Of a stretch of DNA of 26,444 bases, positions 23,201 through 26,444 are shown piece by piece. The notes under the pieces were generated by a model that had not been told where the DNA came from, made no database searches, and saw only the letters and a list, made by a program, of their open reading frames with translations. The stretch comes from a virus. Each line of letters opens with the position of its first letter. The stretch's first letter is position 1. Made by a program: the position numbers and the translations under genes. The stretch is taken from positions 1-26,444 of the IMG/VR virus record IMGVR_UViG_3300045431_000780. One strand, written 5' to 3'.

Positions 23201-24597
23201 ACATTATTAGGTTTTTTATACTTATAACCAATTATCGAATTTACAAAATCTATATATTGACTCTGTATAGATATATTGTCGGATAAAGACGCAATATGCT
23301 TAGAAAGCATCGCAACAATATTGTCAAGCTGTACATCATTTAAACTATGAAGACAGAATTCTGGAATAAGATTTTCTGAAGCTACTTTTACTTGTTCCAT
23401 ACTATCATCATTACCGGTCCATACGCTGGTATTATTTTGCTCTCCTTCATGTATACCTTTTATCTTGCCGCCTAGCGGTTTAGTTACAGTATTAATATAG
23501 AGACTAATATTATTTTTTATACAAAATCTAGCTACATCAGGTAGCTCGTCAACGTTTTGTATCATCGGACAAAATGCAATTGCAGATAGCTTTTGCATAG
23601 ATATTAATTCCTTAATATTCTTTATAACTATATCAAAATTACTATTTTTTCTGATTAATTCATAAGTATGCTTTTTTAATGAGTCTAGGGAAACAACTAT
23701 TTTCATATTACTATTTGTAAGATAATGAATAACTTTATTAGAAAGAATAGAGCCGTTAGTTGTTACGTAAATTGATATAGATGGTTTCTTGTTAATTATC
23801 TTGTCCCATATTCTATAATATAGAGGTGTTAGAAATGGCTCTCCCCCAAGAAAATTTACTATAGATAGATGATTGATAAATTCATCGAGCTCTTCTATAA
23901 ATCTTTCATCGTAAGGGGGTATAATTGGAGGAAGTTTTTCTCTATTTTTTCTAATAGATGAAGACCATTTTCCACCGCACATTATACATTCATAATTACA
24001 TATATTACCAAATTCAAATTCCATATTAACCGGCATATCAGAAACTATGGACTCATACACATTAAACTTTGTAAAAAGAGCATTATTGATATTGTTTGTA
24101 ACGGCTTGTAATTTGCATTTCTCACATCCCTTTGGAAAAATTGGCCTAGATAATATATCTATGAATTTCTGTCTTTCAGGATTATACCAAGCCTTGCGAA
24201 TTGTACTCTGAGGATACGTTCCTAATACAAAATAATTATTATAACAACACACTCGTATTTTACCTGAAGTATCAAAGTTTAATGTGGAATAAGGAGCTAT
24301 ACAACAATTTCTCTTATTATTGAATTTAAAGTCTACTAGGGGCTTATTGTATAGTGATTCTTCAGATAGTACATTATGTATAAAGCCTGCAATTGCATTT
24401 AAGGGAAGATTTTCTGAAATCGTTAGATAGTCTAATGCGGCGGTTAGAGATGTTCTGACTTTAACACGTGGGTTAGAAGTGAGTTCATATTCTAACTTTA
24501 CTTTAAAGTCTTCAATTGTAAAAGATGTATTTTTCTCTTTGTTTAGATTATCGAAGTATGTCCATGCCTCATTTATACGGCTATCATAATGCTGCAT
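23197..24597 (-). CDS. Radical SAM protein with N-terminal SPASM-like cysteines
   Basis: 466 residues from the ATG at 24597. I prefer this to the GTG 18 bases earlier because AAGGA lies just upstream. Radical SAM core: C200-x3-C204-x2-C207 (CNYECIMC), GGEP (251-254) and a strand with YVTTNGS. Before the core are extra cysteines (98/99, 117/118, 158/161), arranged like the auxiliary-cluster SPASM motifs but on the N-terminal side. Members of this class make sugar or peptide modifications such as epimerisation, C-C or C-S bonds. No substrate is evident. Overlaps the methyltransferase gene by 14 bases. Confidence 0.88.
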   Translation of the reverse strand: MQHYDSRINEAWTYFDNLNKEKNTSFTIEDFKVKLEYELTSNPRVKVRTSLTAALDYLTISENLPLNAIAGFIHNVLSEESLYNKPLVDFKFNNKRNCCIAPYSTLNFDTSGKIRVCCYNNYFVLGTYPQSTIRKAWYNPERQKFIDILSRPIFPKGCEKCKLQAVTNNINNALFTKFNVYESIVSDMPVNMEFEFGNICNYECIMCGGKWSSSIRKNREKLPPIIPPYDERFIEELDEFINHLSIVNFLGGEPFLTPLYYRIWDKIINKKPSISIYVTTNGSILSNKVIHYLTNSNMKIVVSLDSLKKHTYELIRKNSNFDIVIKNIKELISMQKLSAIAFCPMIQNVDELPDVARFCIKNNISLYINTVTKPLGGKIKGIHEGEQNNTSVWTGNDDSMEQVKVASENLIPEFCLHSLNDVQLDNIVAMLSKHIASLSDNISIQSQYIDFVNSIIGYKYKKPNNV

Positions 24598-25336
24598 AGG
24601 TTTCCTTTTGAGCACCTCTTGTCTCTATATAATTTAATATTCTATTAATTTGATCATTACTAAAAGTCTGTAGAGGCCCTTTATCCTGCTCCGTAGTAGA
24701 ATAGTCCGTCCAGTCTAAAATTACAAATTTGTTTTTATCAGTTAAAAACGATTCAAATAATGTTTTATCATGTAGAAAATTATTTCTAGGACTTCTAACA
24801 TTTGCAGCTATAATCATATCATATTTTTTTAAATCAAGCTCTTGAAATGGTATATTATAAAATGGTAGATTTATATTGAAATGCTCACACATATTTTTTG
24901 TTAAGCTCTCTCGGTGAGGAGTAAAGTCACATGCTTCAATATCTATATTCTGCATTTTTAAATAAATAGAAACTTGACCTACACCGCAGCCTATTTCAAG
25001 TATTTTTTTTTCGCTAAAGTAATTTTCGATAAGTGAAACAAGTAATAATTCTTTATCGGTAAAAATTTCATTTTTCTTTAGCTTATCATAATATGTGCCA
25101 GCAGCTTCACCCATCAATACACTCTCTTCTTGCAGATTATTAATTTTTTTTAATATTCTCACCCTGGTTGTTAATGATCTTAAGTGAGTACAAAATCTAT
25201 CGTTAAACTCCCTTATCCTACAGGCCTCATTTAACAATCGAATTAATCTTGACTGTGTATCAGATTTCTCATAGCTTGCTACAGCTTTCTGTAAATACTG
25301 AAGATCGTCTTTATTTAGCTGTCGAACAAATTTCAT
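24584..25336 (-). CDS. SAM-dependent methyltransferase
   Basis: 250 residues. EIGCGVGQ (114-121) is motif I of class I methyltransferases; ACDFTP (135-140) is the acidic SAM-ribose motif, and DMIIAANVRSPRNN near 175 is the post-II/motif IV region. Residues 1-100 are a separate helical region. It probably methylates a sugar hydroxyl or amine, or a small molecule of the pathway. Coupled by overlap to the GT4-like gene upstream and to the radical SAM gene downstream. Confidence 0.88.
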   Translation of the reverse strand: MKFVRQLNKDDLQYLQKAVASYEKSDTQSRLIRLLNEACRIREFNDRFCTHLRSLTTRVRILKKINNLQEESVLMGEAAGTYYDKLKKNEIFTDKELLLVSLIENYFSEKKILEIGCGVGQVSIYLKMQNIDIEACDFTPHRESLTKNMCEHFNINLPFYNIPFQELDLKKYDMIIAANVRSPRNNFLHDKTLFESFLTDKNKFVILDWTDYSTTEQDKGPLQTFSNDQINRILNYIETRGAQKETYAAL

Positions 25337-26264
25337 AATTCATTATATAGTCTAATGTGAGGTTTTCAATTTTAGTATGATATAGCATTTTATTGGAATA
25401 CTCCAAATTAACAATATTTTTTATGTCTAGGGTTGGGAGTAGCTTTTGCGCATACTTTATAAAAATATTCCTAAAATTATTCTGCTGTTCTATACATTTT
25501 GTTCTAATAATTTGTCTGTTGAATTTATCTATATTTGATAGCATAGTTCTTATAGCAGCCTCAAGCTCACTTTCACTATTATCTATTATAATAGAATTAT
25601 TTTCATTATACCAAATATGTCGCCCCCCCACACTCTTGGTGCTTATTACCGGTAGACCGCATAATAGATATTCAGTAGAAGCATAACATGATCCTTCTAT
25701 TGTCGACAGAGCAAGTCCTATCTTTGATTGATTTAAGCCGGTTGCAACATGATCATTTGTTACTTCGTTAAAGATATTGCAAGGATTATATTGATTAAGA
25801 TCATTTTCTGTAGTATTATATGTTATAAAAAGTGTTTTGTATTTTTTGTTGATATTAGCTAATAGTTTATGATTTTTCCATTGATAGTTATTAGCATTTA
25901 TTACTAAATCATATTTTTTTTCTGTATCATTTATACAATACGTGTTTGAATCAAGCCAACAATTTTGATTGCAATAAATAGAGTTTAAACCACTTTTCTT
26001 GTAAAAGATATTATCATTCATTGAGTTTGCAAGCATTGTCGTACAACAAAACTTGCTTAGGAGTTCATAATGTTGTAAGCCATCTTTGTGCCACCACGGA
26101 ATAATAAACGCATAAAGCCTCTTGTATCTGACTTTAAGTTGACTTAGTAGATGATAAACCTTTTCAAATAATAATTTATTGTGAATCCAGGTGCTTATAA
26201 AAAAGCCTATTTTATCATCTGAGCGAAACAGAATTTTAAAATTTATATAATCAGGTGTTATCAT
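25311..26264 (-). CDS. GT4-like glycosyltransferase
   Basis: 317 residues. The C-terminal half has the GT4 nucleotide-sugar site: an E-x7-E pair E190/E198 (IEGSCYASTEYL), then CGLPVISTKSVGG. The N-terminal half is an alpha/beta domain with LVINANNYQWKNH (120-132). It is somewhat shorter than the usual 350-400 residues of the family. It would transfer a sugar to a lipid- or glycan-linked acceptor. Its ATG at 26264 lies 14 bases inside the end of the gene that enters from the window's right edge, and its own stop overlaps the methyltransferase gene by 26 bases. Confidence 0.85.
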   Translation of the reverse strand: MITPDYINFKILFRSDDKIGFFISTWIHNKLLFEKVYHLLSQLKVRYKRLYAFIIPWWHKDGLQHYELLSKFCCTTMLANSMNDNIFYKKSGLNSIYCNQNCWLDSNTYCINDTEKKYDLVINANNYQWKNHKLLANINKKYKTLFITYNTTENDLNQYNPCNIFNEVTNDHVATGLNQSKIGLALSTIEGSCYASTEYLLCGLPVISTKSVGGRHIWYNENNSIIIDNSESELEAAIRTMLSNIDKFNRQIIRTKCIEQQNNFRNIFIKYAQKLLPTLDIKNIVNLEYSNKMLYHTKIENLTLDYIMNYEICSTAK

Positions 26265-26444
26265 CTAAATATGATTTGGTTTTTCCATCATAAATATAAG
26301 GCCACAGTCTCTCCAATGTCCATGCACAATAGCCATTACTTCTAATATCAGAAATATTTTCATATAAGTGTTTATAGAAATTATGTGAATGAAATTTTAT
26401 CCTAGATCGTGGAACTATTAACTGACCTCCAATATAAAAAATAA
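26251..26444 (-). CDS. DUF3431-like protein, C-terminal fragment (5' end outside window)
   Basis: Not complete; the minus-strand frame is open to the right edge and ends in TGA at 26251, giving 63-64 visible codons. The visible part has GGQLIVPRSRI, then FYKHLYENI and TLERLWPYIYDG. The pairing of a GGQ-V-R-RI strand, a FY--L helix and a closing ERLWPxIF-like motif fits the DUF3431 family of putative glycan-modifying enzymes. With the true start unseen, this is a family-level guess. It overlaps the GT4-like start by 14 bases, as in the rest of the operon. Confidence 0.6.
   Translation of the reverse strand, partial: IFYIGGQLIVPRSRIKFHSHNFYKHLYENISDIRSNGYCAWTLERLWPYIYDGKTKSYLDDNT

Noticed and set aside
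25393-25686. Plus-strand ORF of 97 codons
   Set aside because: It lies fully antisense inside the GT4-like gene and looks like low-complexity hydrophobic translation of AT-rich DNA.
1-26444. tRNA, rRNA, CRISPR array, IS element or phage att site
   Set aside because: Reading through both strands by eye showed no convincing cloverleaf, repeat-spacer array, transposase or terminal inverted repeat. A tRNAscan and repeat search would be needed to exclude weak cases.

Overview
The window looks like part of the genome of a tailed, T4-like (myovirus-type) phage, probably marine or aquatic. The reasons are a baseplate-hub gene of gp5 type, a tail-collar fibre gene, adjacent class Ia ribonucleotide reductase genes (nrdA, nrdB), small lysis-type enzymes, very AT-rich DNA, tightly packed genes with ATGA/TAATG overlaps, and no tRNA, rRNA, IS element or CRISPR array that I can see. 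The host cannot be named from the sequence. Viral tryptophan-halogenase-like genes and large sugar-modification clusters are known from cyanophage relatives, so this kind of marine myovirus is the closest familiar picture, but that is inference.

Layout. 1-2112 (+): 3' part of a gp5-like hub/needle gene. 2096-3641 (-): a small conserved-looking ORF and a DUF4407-like membrane/coiled-coil protein. 3673-7010 (-): nrdB and nrdA with all key catalytic residues. 7072-8684 (-): unknown small genes, including two adjacent paralogues. 8742-10093 (+): tail-collar fibre gene and a small glycine-rich partner. 10066-11128 (-): a SleB-type cell-wall hydrolase and an exported 3D-domain (double-psi barrel) protein, probably a lysis or wall-processing pair. 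11183-12504 (-): a phosphoribosyltransferase, two small unknown proteins and a membrane protein.

12501-26444 is a nearly continuous carbohydrate and small-molecule modification island. All of it is on the minus strand except one GT8 gene. It holds a shortened UDP-sugar-dehydrogenase-like protein, two GT8 enzymes, a PIG-L/LmbE deacetylase, a GT32-like enzyme, a 2OG-Fe(II) dioxygenase, two DegT-type aminotransferase genes (one truncated), a GNAT-like acyltransferase, an FAD tryptophan-halogenase-like enzyme, a DUF6356-like protein, a GT77-like enzyme, a radical SAM protein, a SAM methyltransferase, a GT4-like enzyme, the end of a DUF3431-like gene, and two unrecognised ~295-residue proteins that share a C-terminal motif. 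Stops and starts overlap repeatedly, so the cluster is probably translated in coupled blocks. Together the genes could build and attach an amino-, acyl- and perhaps halogen-bearing glycan or small molecule (on virion, host surface or DNA); the final product cannot be read from the sequence.

Two genes too short for ordinary ORF lists were found by eye (11658-11837 and 13265-13444, both minus), and several listed starts were moved to better ones (7551, 11128, 16549, 17420, 24597, 2290). A recurrent AATAAA-type element sits 2-9 nt before at least six start codons.
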